From: Bugulina stolonifera
Taxonomy: Eukaryota > Bryozoa > Gymnolaemata > Cheilostomatida > Bugulidae
Assembly (NCBI GenBank): GCA_935421135.1
Contig: OW285191.1
Coordinates: 1 to 64,000 of the forward strand
Direction: 5' to 3'
Length of the DNA stretch: 64,000 nt
The notes beneath the pieces were generated by a model that did not search any database, was not told the origin of the DNA, and saw only the letters and a list, made by a program, of their open reading frames with translations. Positions 51,730 through 64,000 of this stretch are shown in pieces. Every line of letters starts with the position of its first letter. The stretch's first letter is position 1. A program made the translations under genes and the position numbers.

Positions 51730-53895
51730 ATGGCAGTAAATAATCACTGAGTAGCACTACAATATCTTTGAGCAGTCATTTTAAACTGGTTGGTTATATT
51801 TCACTAACATAATATAGAGCAGTTCATGCATCTATTACCTCCCTACGCCGTAGAAATGACAACCACCTCAATTCACCCCTATCCTCTCACTAGAAGGACA
51901 CAGATGTTTGCAGTCATACTCAGTTGCTCCCTGGCGATTAACTTTTACAAGCAGCTGTCTTTATCCTCTGGTGGGCAGAAATCATTTAGTCTATAGATGA
52001 GCTCAAGCAAGCTCAAACAGGTAGGACAGGTGATTTATAACGTACACTTTGCATGTACGAACAACCCTAAGATCTCCACAGATATCCGAATATATTCTCA
52101 CAGTTTACATGTATATGACAATAGAAATAACAGTAAACAATCAATGTACCACTACAATGTCTTTGAACAGTCATATTCATGGGTTGGTTTTATTTTATTA
52201 ACAATATATAGAACAATTAATGCATCTATTACCTCCCTAAGCCGTAGCAATGACAACCACCTCAATTCACTCCTATTCTCTCACTAGAAGGACACAGATG
52301 TTTCCAGTCATACTCGGCTTGCTCTCTGGTGATTAACTTTTATTAGCCGCTGTGTATATCCTCTGGTGGGCAGAAATGATTCCGTCTATAGATGAGCTCA
52401 AACAAGCTAAAACAAGTAGGACAAGTTATTTATAACATACACTGTACATGTCCTAACAATCCTAGGATTTGCACAGATACCCGAGTATAATCTCACATAA
52501 TATATGGCAATAAATAGAGATGGCAGTAAATAATCACCGTAGCACCACAATATCTTTGAGCAGTCATTTTAAACTGGTTGGTTATATTTCACTAACATAA
52601 TATAGAGCAGTTCATGCATCTATTACCTCCCTACGCCGTGGCATTGACAACCACCTCAATTCACTCCAATCCTCTCACTAGACGGACACAGATGTTTCCA
52701 GTCATACTCGGCTTGCTCTCTGGTGATTAACTTTTACTAGCCGCTGTGTATATCCTCTGGTGGGCAGAAATGATTCAGTCTATAGATGAGCTCAAGCAAG
52801 CTAAAACAAGTATGACAAGTTATTTATAACATACACTGTACATGTCCCAACAATCCTAAGATCTGCACAGATACCCGAATATAATCTCACATATTATATA
52901 GCAATAAATAGAGATGGCAGTAAATAATCACTGTAGCACCACAACATCTTTGAGCAGTCATTTTAAACTGGTTGGTTTTATTTCACTAACCTAATATAGA
53001 GCAGTTCATGCATCTATTACCCCCCTACGCCGTAGCAATGACAACCACCTCAATTCACTCCTATCCTCTCACTAGAAGGACACAATTGTTTCCAGTCATA
53101 CTCAGATCGCTCTCTGGTGACTGACTTTTACTAGCAGCTGTGTTTATTCTCTGGTGGGCAGAAATGGTTCAGTCTATAGATGAGCTCAAGCAAGCTAAAA
53201 CAAGTAGGACAAGTTATTTTTAACATACACTTTGCATGTACGAACAACCCTAAGATCTCCACCGATACCCGAATATATTCTCACAGTTTACATGTATATG
53301 ACAATAGAAATAACAGTAAACAATCAATGTACCACTACAATGTCTTTGAACAGTCATATTCATGGGTTGGTTTTATTTTATTAACATAATATAGAAAAAT
53401 TCATGCATCTATTACCTCCCTAAGCCGTAGCAATAACAACCACCTCAATTCACTCCTATCCTCTCACTAGAAGGACACAGATGTTTCCAGTCATACTCGG
53501 CTTGCTCTCTGGTGATTAACTTTTACTAGCCGCTGTGTATATCCTCTGGTGGGCAGAAATGGTTCAGTCTATAGATGAGCTCAAGCAAGCTAAAACAAGT
53601 ATGACAAGTTATTTATAACATACACTGTACATGTCCCAACAATCCTAAGATCTGCACAGATACCCGAGTATAATCTCACATATTATATGGCAATAAATAG
53701 AGATGGCAGTAAATAATCACTGTAGCACCACAATATCTTTGAGCAGTCATTTTAAACTGTTTGGTTTTATTTTACTAACATAATATAGAGCAGTTCATGC
53801 ACCTATCACCTCCCTACGCCGTAGGAATGACAACCACCTCCATCCACTTCTATCCTCTCACTAGAAGGACACAGATGTTTGCAGTCATACTCAGT

Positions 53896-54091
53896 TGGTC
53901 CCTGTCGATTAACTTTTACTACCAGCTGTGTCTATCCACTGGTCGGGAGAAATGATTCAGTCTATAGCTGAGCTCAAACAAGCTAAAACAGGTAGGACAG
54001 GCTATTTATAATTTGCACTGTACTTGTACCAACCATCATAAGGTCTGCACAGATAACCGAATATAATCTCACATTTTGTATGACAATAGAG
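53896..54091. repeat. Type-C diverged monomer segment, copy 7
   Basis: Matches copy 5 (offset 5119) except that the left half reads CATCCACTTCTATCC where copy 5 has CATCCACTCCTATCC. Confidence 0.85.
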
Positions 54092-57045
54092 ATGGCAGCA
54101 AATAATCACTGAGTAGCACTACAATATCTTTGAGCAGTCATTTTAAACTGGTTGGTTATATTTCACTAACATAATATAGAGCAGTTCATGCATCTATTAC
54201 CCCCCTACGCCGTAGCAATGACAACCACCTCAATTCACTCCTATCCTCTCACTAGAAGGACACAGATGTTTCCAGTCATACTCGGCATGCTCTCTGGTGA
54301 TTAACTTTTATTAGCCGCTGTGTATATCCTCTGGTGGGCAGAAATTATTCAGTCTATAGATGAGCTCAAACAAGCTAAAACAAGTAGGACAAGTTATTTA
54401 TAACATACACTGTACATGTCATAACAATCCTAGGATCTGCACAGATACCCGAGTATAATCTCACATAATATATGGCAATAAATAGAGATGGCAGTAAATA
54501 ATCACCGTAGCACCACAATATCTTTGAGCAGTCATTTTAAACTGGTTGGTTATATTTCACTAACATAATATAGAGCAGTTCATGCATCTATTACCTCCCT
54601 ACGCCGTGGCATTGACAACCACCTCAATTCACTCCAATCCTCTCACTAGACGGACACAGTTGTTTCCAGTCATACTCAGTTCGCTCTCTGGTGACTGACG
54701 TTTTCTAGCAGCTGTGTTTATTCTCTGGTGGGCAGAAATGGTTCAGTCTATAGATGAGCTCAAGCAAGCTAAAACAAGTATGACAAGTTATTTATAACAT
54801 ACACTGTACATGTCCCAACAATCCTAAGATCTGCACAGATACCCGAGTATTATCTCACATATTATATATCAATAAATAGAGATGGCAGTAAATAATCACT
54901 GTAGCACCACAACATCTTTGAGCAGTCATTTTAAACTGGTTGGTTCTATTTTACTGACATAATATAGAGCAGTTCATGCATCTATTACCTCCCTACGTCG
55001 TAGAAATGACAACCACCTCAATTCACCCCTATCCTCTCACTAGAAGGACACAGATGTTTGCAGTCATACTCAGTTGCTCCCTGGCGATTAACTTTTACAA
55101 GCAGCTGTCTTTATCCTCTGGTGGGCAGAAATCATTTAGTCTATAGATGAGCTCAAGCAAGCTCAAACAGGTAGGACAGGTGATTTATAACGTACACTTT
55201 GCATGTACGAACAACCCTAAGATCTCCACAGATATCCGAATATATTCTCACAGTTTACATGTATATGACAATAGAAATAACAGTAAACAATCAATGTACC
55301 ACTACAATGTCTTTGAACAGTCATATTCATGGGTTGGTTTTATTTTATTAACAATATATAGAACAATTAATGCATCTATTACCTCCCTAAGCCGTAGCAA
55401 TGACAACCACCTCAATTCACTCCTATTCTCTCACTAGAAGGACACAGATGTTTCCAGTCATACTCGGCTTGCTCTCTGGTGATTAACTTTTATTAGCCGC
55501 TGTGTATATCCTCTGGTGGGCAGAAATGATTCCGTCTATAGATGAGCTCAAACAAGCTAAAACAAGTAGGACAAGTTATTTATAACATACACTGTACATG
55601 TCCTAACAATCCTAGGATTTGCACAGATACCCGAGTATAATCTCACATAATATATGGCAATAAATAGAGATGGCAGTAAATAATCACCGTAGCACCACAA
55701 TATCTTTGAGCAGTCATTTTAAACTGGTTGGTTATATTTCACTAACATAATATAGAGCAGTTCATGCATCTATTACCTCCCTACGCCGTGGCATTGACAA
55801 CCACCTCAATTCACTCCAATCCTCTCACTAGACGGACACAGATGTTTCCAGTCATACTCGGCTTGCTCTCTGGTGATTAACTTTTACTAGCCGCTGTGTA
55901 TATCCTCTGGTGGGCAGAAATGATTCAGTCTATAGATGAGCTCAAGCAAGCTAAAACAAGTATGACAAGTTATTTATAACATACACTGTACATGTCCCAA
56001 CAATCCTAAGATCTGCACAGATACCCGAATATAATCTCACATATTATATAGCAATAAATAGAGATGGCAGTAAATAATCACTGTAGCACCACAACATCTT
56101 TGAGCAGTCATTTTAAACTGGTTGGTTTTATTTCACTAACCTAATATAGAGCAGTTCATGCATCTATTACCCCCCTACGCCGTAGCAATGACAACCACCT
56201 CAATTCACTCCTATCCTCTCACTAGAAGGACACAATTGTTTCCAGTCATACTCAGATCGCTCTCTGGTGACTGACTTTTACTAGCAGCTGTGTTTATTCT
56301 CTGGTGGGCAGAAATGGTTCAGTCTATAGATGAGCTCAAGCAAGCTAAAACAAGTAGGACAAGTTATTTTTAACATACACTTTGCATGTACGAACAACCC
56401 TAAGATCTCCACCGATACCCGAATATATTCTCACAGTTTACATGTATATGACAATAGAAATAACAGTAAACAATCAATGTACCACTACAATGTCTTTGAA
56501 CAGTCATATTCATGGGTTGGTTTTATTTTATTAACATAATATAGAAAAATTCATGCATCTATTACCTCCCTAAGCCGTAGCAATAACAACCACCTCAATT
56601 CACTCCTATCCTCTCACTAGAAGGACACAGATGTTTCCAGTCATACTCGGCTTGCTCTCTGGTGATTAACTTTTACTAGCCGCTGTGTATATCCTCTGGT
56701 GGGCAGAAATGGTTCAGTCTATAGATGAGCTCAAGCAAGCTAAAACAAGTATGACAAGTTATTTATAACATACACTGTACATGTCCCAACAATCCTAAGA
56801 TCTGCACAGATACCCGAGTATAATCTCACATATTATATGGCAATAAATAGAGATGGCAGTAAATAATCACTGTAGCACCACAATATCTTTGAGCAGTCAT
56901 TTTAAACTGTTTGGTTTTATTTTACTAACATAATATAGAGCAGTTCATGCACCTATCACCTCCCTACGCCGTAGGAATGACAACCACCTCCATCCACTTC
57001 TATCCTCTCACTAGAAGGACACAGATGTTTGCAGTCATACTCAGT

Positions 57046-57241
57046 TGGTCCCTGTCGATTAACTTTTACTACCAGCTGTGTCTATCCACTGGTCGGGAGA
57101 AATGATTCAGTCTATAGCTGAGCTCAAACAAGCTAAAACAGGTAGGACAGGCTATTTATAATTTGCACTGTACTTGTACCAACCATCATAAGGTCTGCAC
57201 AGATAACCGAATATAATCTCACATTTTGTATGACAATAGAG
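57046..57241. repeat. Type-C diverged monomer segment, copy 8
   Basis: Repeats copy 7 at an offset of 3150 bp, including the CCACTTC variant. Confidence 0.85.
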
Positions 57242-58686
57242 ATGGCAGCAAATAATCACTGAGTAGCACTACAATATCTTTGAGCAGTCATTTTAAACTG
57301 GTTGGTTATATTTCACTAACATAATATAGAGCAGTTCATGCATCTATTACCCCCCTACGCCGTAGCAATGACAACCACCTCAATTCACTCCTATCCTCTC
57401 ACTAGAAGGACACAGATGTTTCCAGTCATACTCGGCATGCTCTCTGGTGATTAACTTTTATTAGCCGCTGTGTATATCCTCTGGTGGGCAGAAATTATTC
57501 AGTCTATAGATGAGCTCAAACAAGCTAAAACAAGTAGGACAAGTTATTTATAACATACACTGTACATGTCATAACAATCCTAGGATCTGCACAGATACCC
57601 GAGTATAATCTCACATAATATATGGCAATAAATAGAGATGGCAGTAAATAATCACCGTAGCACCACAATATCTTTGAGCAGTCATTTTAAACTGGTTGGT
57701 TATATTTCACTAACATAATATAGAGCAGTTCATGCATCTATTACCTCCCTACGCCGTGGCATTGACAACCACCTCAATTCACTCCAATCCTCTCACTAGA
57801 CGGACACAGTTGTTTCCAGTCATACTCAGTTCGCTCTCTGGTGACTGACGTTTTCTAGCAGCTGTGTTTATTCTCTGGTGGGCAGAAATGGTTCAGTCTA
57901 TAGATGAGCTCAAGCAAGCTAAAACAAGTATGACAAGTTATTTATAACATACACTGTACATGTCCCAACAATCCTAAGATCTGCACAGATACCCGAGTAT
58001 TATCTCACATATTATATATCAATAAATAGAGATGGCAGTAAATAATCACTGTAGCACCACAACATCTTTGAGCAGTCATTTTAAACTGGTTGGTTCTATT
58101 TTACTGACATAATATAGAGCAGTTCATGCATCTATTACCTCCCTACGTCGTAGAAATGACAACCACCTCAATTCACCCCTATCCTCTCACTAGAAGGACA
58201 CAGATGTTTGCAGTCATACTCAGTTGCTCCCTGGCGATTAACTTTTACAAGCAGCTGTCTTTATCCTCTGGTGGGCAGAAATCATTTAGTCTATAGATGA
58301 GCTCAAGCAAGCTAAAACAAGTAGGACAAGTTATTTTTAACATACACTTTGCATGTACGAACAACCCTAAGATCTCCACAGATACCCGAATATATTCTCA
58401 CAGTTTACATGTATATGACAATAGAAATAACAGTAAACAATCAATGTACCGCTACAATGTCTTTGAACAATCATATCCATGGGTTGGTTTTATTTTATTA
58501 ACATAATATAGAACAATTCATGCATCTATTACCTCCCTAAGCCGTCGGAATGGCAACTGCCGCAATTCACTCCTATCCTCTCACTAGAAGGACACAGATG
58601 TTTCCAGCCATACTCAGCTTGCTCTCTGTTGATTAACTTTTACTAGCCGCTGTGTATATCCTCTGGTGGGCAGAAATGATTCAGTC

Positions 58687-58694
58687 AATCAATA
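58687..58694. repeat. 4-bp duplication (CAAT)2 marking one monomer lineage
   Basis: TCAGTCAATCAATAGATG replaces TCAGTCAATAGATG of the parent at 50417. The same duplication recurs near 63813-63820, so the event predates the 5127-bp duplication and postdates the split from the 50.4-kb copy. Confidence 0.85.
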
Positions 58695-59389
58695 GATGAG
58701 CTCAAGCAAGCTAAAACAGGTAGGACAGGTTATTTATAACGTACACTTTGCATGTACAAACAACCCTAAGATCTCCACAGATACCCGAATATATTCTCAC
58801 AGTTTACATGTATATGACAATAGAAATAACAGTAAACTATCAATGTACCACTACAATGTCTTTGAACAGTCATATTCATGGGTTGGTTTTATTTTATTAA
58901 CATAATATAGAAAAATTCATGCATCTATTACCTCCCTAAGCCGTAGGAATGGCAACTGCCGCAATTCACTCCTATCCTCTCACTAGAAGGACACAGATGT
59001 TTCCAGCCATACTCAGCTTGCTCTCTGGTGATTAACTTTTACTAGCCGCTGTGTATATCCTCTGGTGGGCAGAAATCATTTAGTCTATAGATGAGCTCAA
59101 GCAAGCTAAAACAGGTAGGACAGTTCATTTATAACATACACTTTGAATGTACAAACAACCCTAAGATCTCCACTGATACCCGAATATATTCTCACAGTTT
59201 ACATGTATATGACAATAGAAATAACAGTAAACAATCAATGTACCACTACAATGTCTTTGAACAGTCATATTCATGGGTTGGTTTTATTTTATTAACATAA
59301 TATAGAAAAATTCATGCATCTATTACCTCCCTAAGCCGTAGCAATGACAACCACCTCAATTCACTCCAATCCTCTCACTAGAAGGACAC

Positions 59390-61755
59390 AGATGTTTCCA
59401 GCCATACTCAGCTTGCTCTCTGGTGATTAACTTTTATTAGCCGCTGTGTATATCCTCTGGTGGGCAGAAATGATTCCGTCTATAGATGAGCTCAAACAAG
59501 CTAAAACAAGTAGGACAAGTTATTTATAACATACACTGTACATGTCCTAACAATCCTAGGATTTGCACAGATACCCGAGTATAATCTCACATAATATATG
59601 GCAATAAATAGAGATGGCAGTAAATAATCACCGTAGCACCACAATATCTTTGAGCAGTCATTTTAAACTGGTTGGTTATATTTCACTAACATAATATAGA
59701 GCAGTTCATGCATCTATTACCTCCCTACGCCGTGGCATTGACAACCACCTCAATTCACTCCAATCCTCTCACTAGACGGACACAGATGTTTCCAGTCATA
59801 CTCGGCTTGCTTTCTGGTGATTAACTTTTACTAGCCGCTGTGTATATCCTCTGGTGGGCAGAAATGATTCAGTCTATAGATGAGCTCAAGCAAGCTAAAA
59901 CAAGTATGACAAGTTATTTATAACATACACTGTACATGTCCCAACAATCCTAAGATCTGCACAGATACCCGAATATAATCTCACATATTATATAGCAATA
60001 AATAGAGATGGCAGTAAATAATCACTGTAGCACCACAACATCTTTGAGCAGTCATTTTAAACTGGTTGGTTTTATTTCACTAACCTAATATAGAGCAGTT
60101 CATGCATCTATTACCCCCCTACGCCGTAGCAATGACAACCACCTCAATTCACTCCTATCCTCTCACTAGAAGGACACAATTGTTTCCAGTCATACTCAGA
60201 TCGCTCTCTGGTGACTGACTTTTACTAGCAGCTGTGTTTATTCTCTGGTGGGCAGAAATGGTTCAGTCTATAGATGAGCTCAAGCAAGCTAAAACAAGTA
60301 GGACAAGTTATTTTTAACATACACTTTGCATGTACGAACAACCCTAAGATCTCCACCGATACCCGAATATATTCTCACAGTTTACATGTATATGACAATA
60401 GAAATAACAGTAAACAATCAATGTACCACTACAATGTCTTTGAACAGTCATATTCATGGGTTGGTTTTATTTTATTAACATAATATAGAAAAATTCATGC
60501 ATCTATTACCTCCCTAAGCCGTAGCAATAACAACCACCTCAATTCACTCCTATCCTCTCACTAGAAGGACACAGATGTTTCCAGCCATACTCAGCTTGCT
60601 CTCTGGTGATTAACTTTTATTAGCCGCTGTGTATATCCTCTGGTGGGCAGAAATGATTCCGTCTATAGATGAGCTCAAACAAGCTAAAACAAGTAGGACA
60701 AGTTATTTATAACATACACTGTACATGTCCTAACAATCCTAGGATTTGCACAGATACCCGAGTATAATCTCACATAATATATGGCAATAAATAGAGATGG
60801 CAGTAAATAATCACCGTAGCACCACAATATCTTTGAGCAGTCATTTTAAACTGGTTGGTTATATTTCACTAACATAATATAGAGCAGTTCATGCATCTAT
60901 TACCTCCCTACGCCGTGGCATTGACAACCACCTCAATTCACTCCAATCCTCTCACTAGACGGACACAGATGTTTCCAGTCATACTCGGCTTGCTCTCTGG
61001 TGATTAACTTTTACTAGCCGCTGTGTATATCCTCTGGTGGGCAGAAATGATTCAGTCTATAGATGAGCTCAAGCAAGCTAAAACAAGTATGACAAGTTAT
61101 TTATAACATACACTGTACATGTCCCAACAATCCTAAGATCTGCACAGATACCCGAATATAATCTCACATATTATATAGCAATAAATAGAGATGGCAGTAA
61201 ATAATCACTGTAGCACCACAACATCTTTGAGCAGTCATTTTAAACTGGTTGGTTTTATTTCACTAACCTAATATAGAGCAGTTCATGCATCTATTACCCC
61301 CCTACGCCGTAGCAATGACAACCACCTCAATTCACTCCTATCCTCTCACTAGAAGGACACAATTGTTTCCAGTCATACTCAGATCGCTCTCTGGTGACTG
61401 ACTTTTACTAGCAGCTGTGTTTATTCTCTGGTGGGCAGAAATGGTTCAGTCTATAGATGAGCTCAAGCAAGCTAAAACAAGTAGGACAAGTTATTTTTAA
61501 CATACACTTTGCATGTACGAACAACCCTAAGATCTCCACCGATACCCAAATATATTCTCACAGTTTACATGTATATGACAATAGAAATAACAGTAAACAA
61601 TCAATGTACCACTACAATGTCTTTGAACAGTCATATTCATGGGTTGGTTTTATTTTATTAACATAATATAGAAAAATTCATGCATCTATTACCTCCCTAA
61701 GCCGTAGCAATAACAACCACCTCAATTCACTCCTATCCTCTCACTAGAAGGACAC
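59390..61755. repeat. 1183-bp three-monomer tandem duplication
   Basis: The block beginning at CCAGCCATACTCAGCTTGCT near 59398 recurs 1183 bp later near 60581. Shared markers are GATTCCGTCTATAG, GGATTTGCACAG, ATGTCCCAAC and CTCCACCGAT (60274 and 61457 frames). The second unit carries a private CCCAAATAT where the first has CCCGAATAT near 61546. Confidence 0.85.
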
Positions 61756-64000
61756 AGATGTTTCCAGTCATACTCGGCTTGCTCTCTGGTGATTAACTTT
61801 TACTAGCCGCTGTGTATATCCTCTGGTGGGCAGAAATGGTTCAGTCTATAGATGAGCTCAAGCAAGCTAAAACAAGTATGACAAGTTATTTATAACATAC
61901 ACTGTACATGTCCCAACAATCCTAAGATCTGCACAGATACCCGAGTATAATCTCACATATTATATGGCAATAAATAGAGATGGCAGTAAATAATCACTGT
62001 AGCACCACAATATCTTTGAGCAGTCATTTTAAACTGTTTGGTTTTATTTTACTAACATAATATAGAGCAGTTCATGCACCTATCACCTCCCTACGCCGTA
62101 GGAATGACAACCACCTCCATCCACTTCTATCCTCTCACTAGAAGGACACAGATGTTTGCAGTCATACTCAGTTGGTCCCTGTCGATTAACTTTTACTACC
62201 AGCTGTGTCTATCCACTGGTCGGGAGAAATGATTCAGTCTATAGCTGAGCTCAAACAAGCTAAAACAGGTAGGACAGGCTATTTATAATTTGCACTGTAC
62301 TTGTACCAACCATCATAAGGTCTGCACAGATAACCGAATATAATCTCACATTTTGTATGACAATAGAGATGGCAGCAAATAATCACTGAGTAGCACTACA
62401 ATATCTTTGAGCAGTCATTTTAAACTGGTTGGTTATATTTCACTAACATAATATAGAGCAGTTCATGCATCTATTACCCCCCTACGCCGTAGCAATGACA
62501 ACCACCTCAATTCACTCCTATCCTCTCACTAGAAGGACACAGATGTTTCCAGTCATACTCGGCATGCTCTCTGGTGATTAACTTTTATTAGCCGCTGTGT
62601 ATATCCTCTGGTGGGCAGAAATTATTCAGTCTATAGATGAGCTCAAACAAGCTAAAACAAGTAGGACAAGTTATTTATAACATACACTGTACATGTCATA
62701 ACAATCCTAGGATCTGCACAGATACCCGAGTATAATCTCACATAATATATGGCAATAAATAGAGATGGCAGTAAATAATCACCGTAGCACCACAATATCT
62801 TTGAGCAGTCATTTTAAACTGGTTGGTTATATTTCACTAACATAATATAGAGCAGTTCATGCATCTATTACCTCCCTACGCCGTGGCATTGACAACCACC
62901 TCAATTCACTCCAATCCTCTCACTAGACGGACACAGTTGTTTCCAGTCATACTCAGTTCGCTCTCTGGTGACTGACGTTTTCTAGCAGCTGTGTTTATTC
63001 TCTGGTGGGCAGAAATGGTTCAGTCTATAGATGAGCTCAAGCAAGCTAAAACAAGTATGACAAGTTATTTATAACATACACTGTACATGTCCCAACAATC
63101 CTAAGATCTGCACAGATACCCGAGTATTATCTCACATATTATATATCAATAAATAGAGATGGCAGTAAATAATCACTGTAGCACCACAACATCTTTGAGC
63201 AGTCATTTTAAACTGGTTGGTTCTATTTTACTGACATAATATAGAGCAGTTCATGCATCTATTACCTCCCTACGTCGTAGAAATGACAACCACCTCAATT
63301 CACCCCTATCCTCTCACTAGAAGGACACAGATGTTTGCAGTCATACTCAGTTGCTCCCTGGCGATTAACTTTTACAAGCAGCTGTCTTTATCCTCTGGTG
63401 GGCAGAAATCATTTAGTCTATAGATGAGCTCAAGCAAGCTAAAACAAGTAGGACAAGTTATTTTTAACATGCACTTTGCATGTACGAACAACCCTAAGAT
63501 CTCCACAGATACCCGAATATATTCTCACAGTTTACATGTATATGACAATAGAAATAACAGTAAACAATCAATGTACCGCTACAATGTCTTTGAACAATCA
63601 TATCCATGGGTTGGTTTTATTTTATTAACATAATATAGAACAATTCATGCATCTATTACCTCCCTAAGCCGTCGGAATGGCAACTGCCGCAATTCACTCC
63701 TATCCTCTCACTAGAAGGACACAGATGTTTCCAGCCATACTCAGCTTGCTCTCTGTTGATTAACTTTTACTAGCCGCTGTGTATATCCTCTGGTGGGCAG
63801 AAATGATTCAGTCAATCAATAGATGAGCTCAAGCAAGCTAAAACAGGTAGGACAGGTTATTTATAACGTACACTTTGCATGTACAAACAACCCTAAGATC
63901 TCCACAGATACCCGAATATATTCTCACAGTTTACATGTATATGACAATAGAAATAACAGTAAACTATCAATGTACCACTACAATGTCTTTGAACAGTCAT
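61457..64000. repeat. 5127-bp-offset copy of 56330-58873
   Basis: From 61457 to the right edge, sequence follows that of 56330-58873 (13 monomers earlier), including the type-C segment, the CTACGTCGTAG variant and the 4-bp duplication CAATCAATAG near 63813. The window ends inside this copy, so the array continues beyond it. Confidence 0.85.
62173..62368. repeat. Type-C diverged monomer segment, copy 9
   Basis: Repeats copy 8 at an offset of 5127 bp, including the CCACTTC and TTTGCACTG variants. Confidence 0.85.

Larger units (their letters stand above)
46447..51840. repeat. Satellite domain III, left part
   Basis: About 14 monomers without insert. Parts recur to the right: about 46.72-47.57 kb and 48.1-50.03 kb reappear 5119 bp later (13 monomers), and 50028-51027 reappears 8269-8273 bp later at 58297. 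The remaining stretches are ordinary monomers and one chimeric type-C monomer at 51534. Nothing else is seen. Confidence 0.85.
51845..58310. repeat. Higher-order repeat II, 3150-bp period (8 monomers), about two units
   Basis: Landmarks recur exactly 3150 bp apart: 51997 and 55147 (96-codon frame variant), 53180 and 56330 (CTCCACCGAT variant), and the type-C segments at 53896 and 57046. The match starts near 51845 and ends near 58310, where the second unit switches to the sequence otherwise found at 50028. The unit has no insert. The two units look nearly identical. Confidence 0.88.
2136..64000. repeat. Satellite array of ~395-bp monomers (~136 monomer equivalents)
   Basis: Everything right of the telomere except the six inserts is one head-to-tail satellite family. 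Landmarks recur every 394-397 bp: GATGAGCTCAAGCAAGCT, TTCATGCATCTATTACC, CCTCTCACTAGAAGGACAC and CTCTGGTGGGCAGAAAT. All copies have the same orientation. Base composition is AT-rich. Types A and B differ mainly over the ~180 bp after GAGCTC; type C is a diverged block. Type A contains an open frame of 69 codons (96 where AACATAATAT has become AACAATATAT and the stop is lost from frame), for example at 3083-3292 and 6435-6725. Type B has a stop after 32 codons in the same frame, so the frame is most simply explained as a by-product of the repeat. I see no independent gene between the monomers. Confidence 0.97.

Noticed and set aside
2136..64000. CRISPR array
   Set aside because: The period is about 395 bp with no short repeat/unique spacer pattern, and the telomere shows a linear eukaryotic chromosome.
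2136..64000. Centromeric alphoid-like satellite with a CENP-B box
   Set aside because: The array touches the telomere and I found no match to the CENP-B box consensus. A telocentric centromere cannot be excluded from sequence alone.

Overview
This window is a chromosome end from a eukaryote. It opens with about 2.1 kb of the 7-bp telomeric repeat CCCCAAA (G-strand TTTGGGG), in the orientation expected at the left end of a chromosome. The rest, about 62 kb, is a single satellite family with a monomer of about 395 bp. The 7-mer lies between the ciliate telomere repeats TTGGGG and TTTTGGGG, but I cannot assign it to a lineage, so the organism stays open. I see no convincing functional protein gene, rRNA, tRNA, CRISPR array or bacterial-type operon.

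Layout. 1-2135: telomere, irregular from about 29 to 619 and then perfect up to the satellite. 2136-3861: just over four satellite monomers. 3862-17021: higher-order repeat I (HOR-I), period exactly 3353 bp; each unit holds a 1518-bp non-satellite insert plus four whole monomers and one interrupted monomer. 17022-28691: monomers only, including a duplicated four-monomer block and two strongly diverged monomer segments. 28692-46446: a near-identical second copy of 10144-28691, differing mainly by loss of one four-monomer block and gain of one two-monomer block. 46447-64000: monomers only, arranged in nested duplications with offsets of 1183, 3150, 5119, 5127 and 8269-8273 bp (multiples of 3, 8, 13, 13 and 21 monomers).

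The monomers fall into three visible types. Type A carries the AATATATTCTCACAGTTTAC stretch and an accidental 69-codon frame. Type B has ACTGTACATGTC and stops early in that frame. Type C is a diverged 196-bp segment marked by CTGGTCGGGAGAAATG. The 1518-bp insert is the only non-satellite, non-telomeric sequence. It contains an 11-bp minisatellite, two weakly gene-like frames (one broken by a stop), a 19-bp inverted repeat at its right end, and imperfect GGCAG(T)AAAT motifs exactly at its edges. The architecture suggests repeated unequal exchange or break-induced copying on a subtelomere, followed by capping at a CCC microhomology. Because the copies are almost identical, copy numbers depend on the assembly being right.
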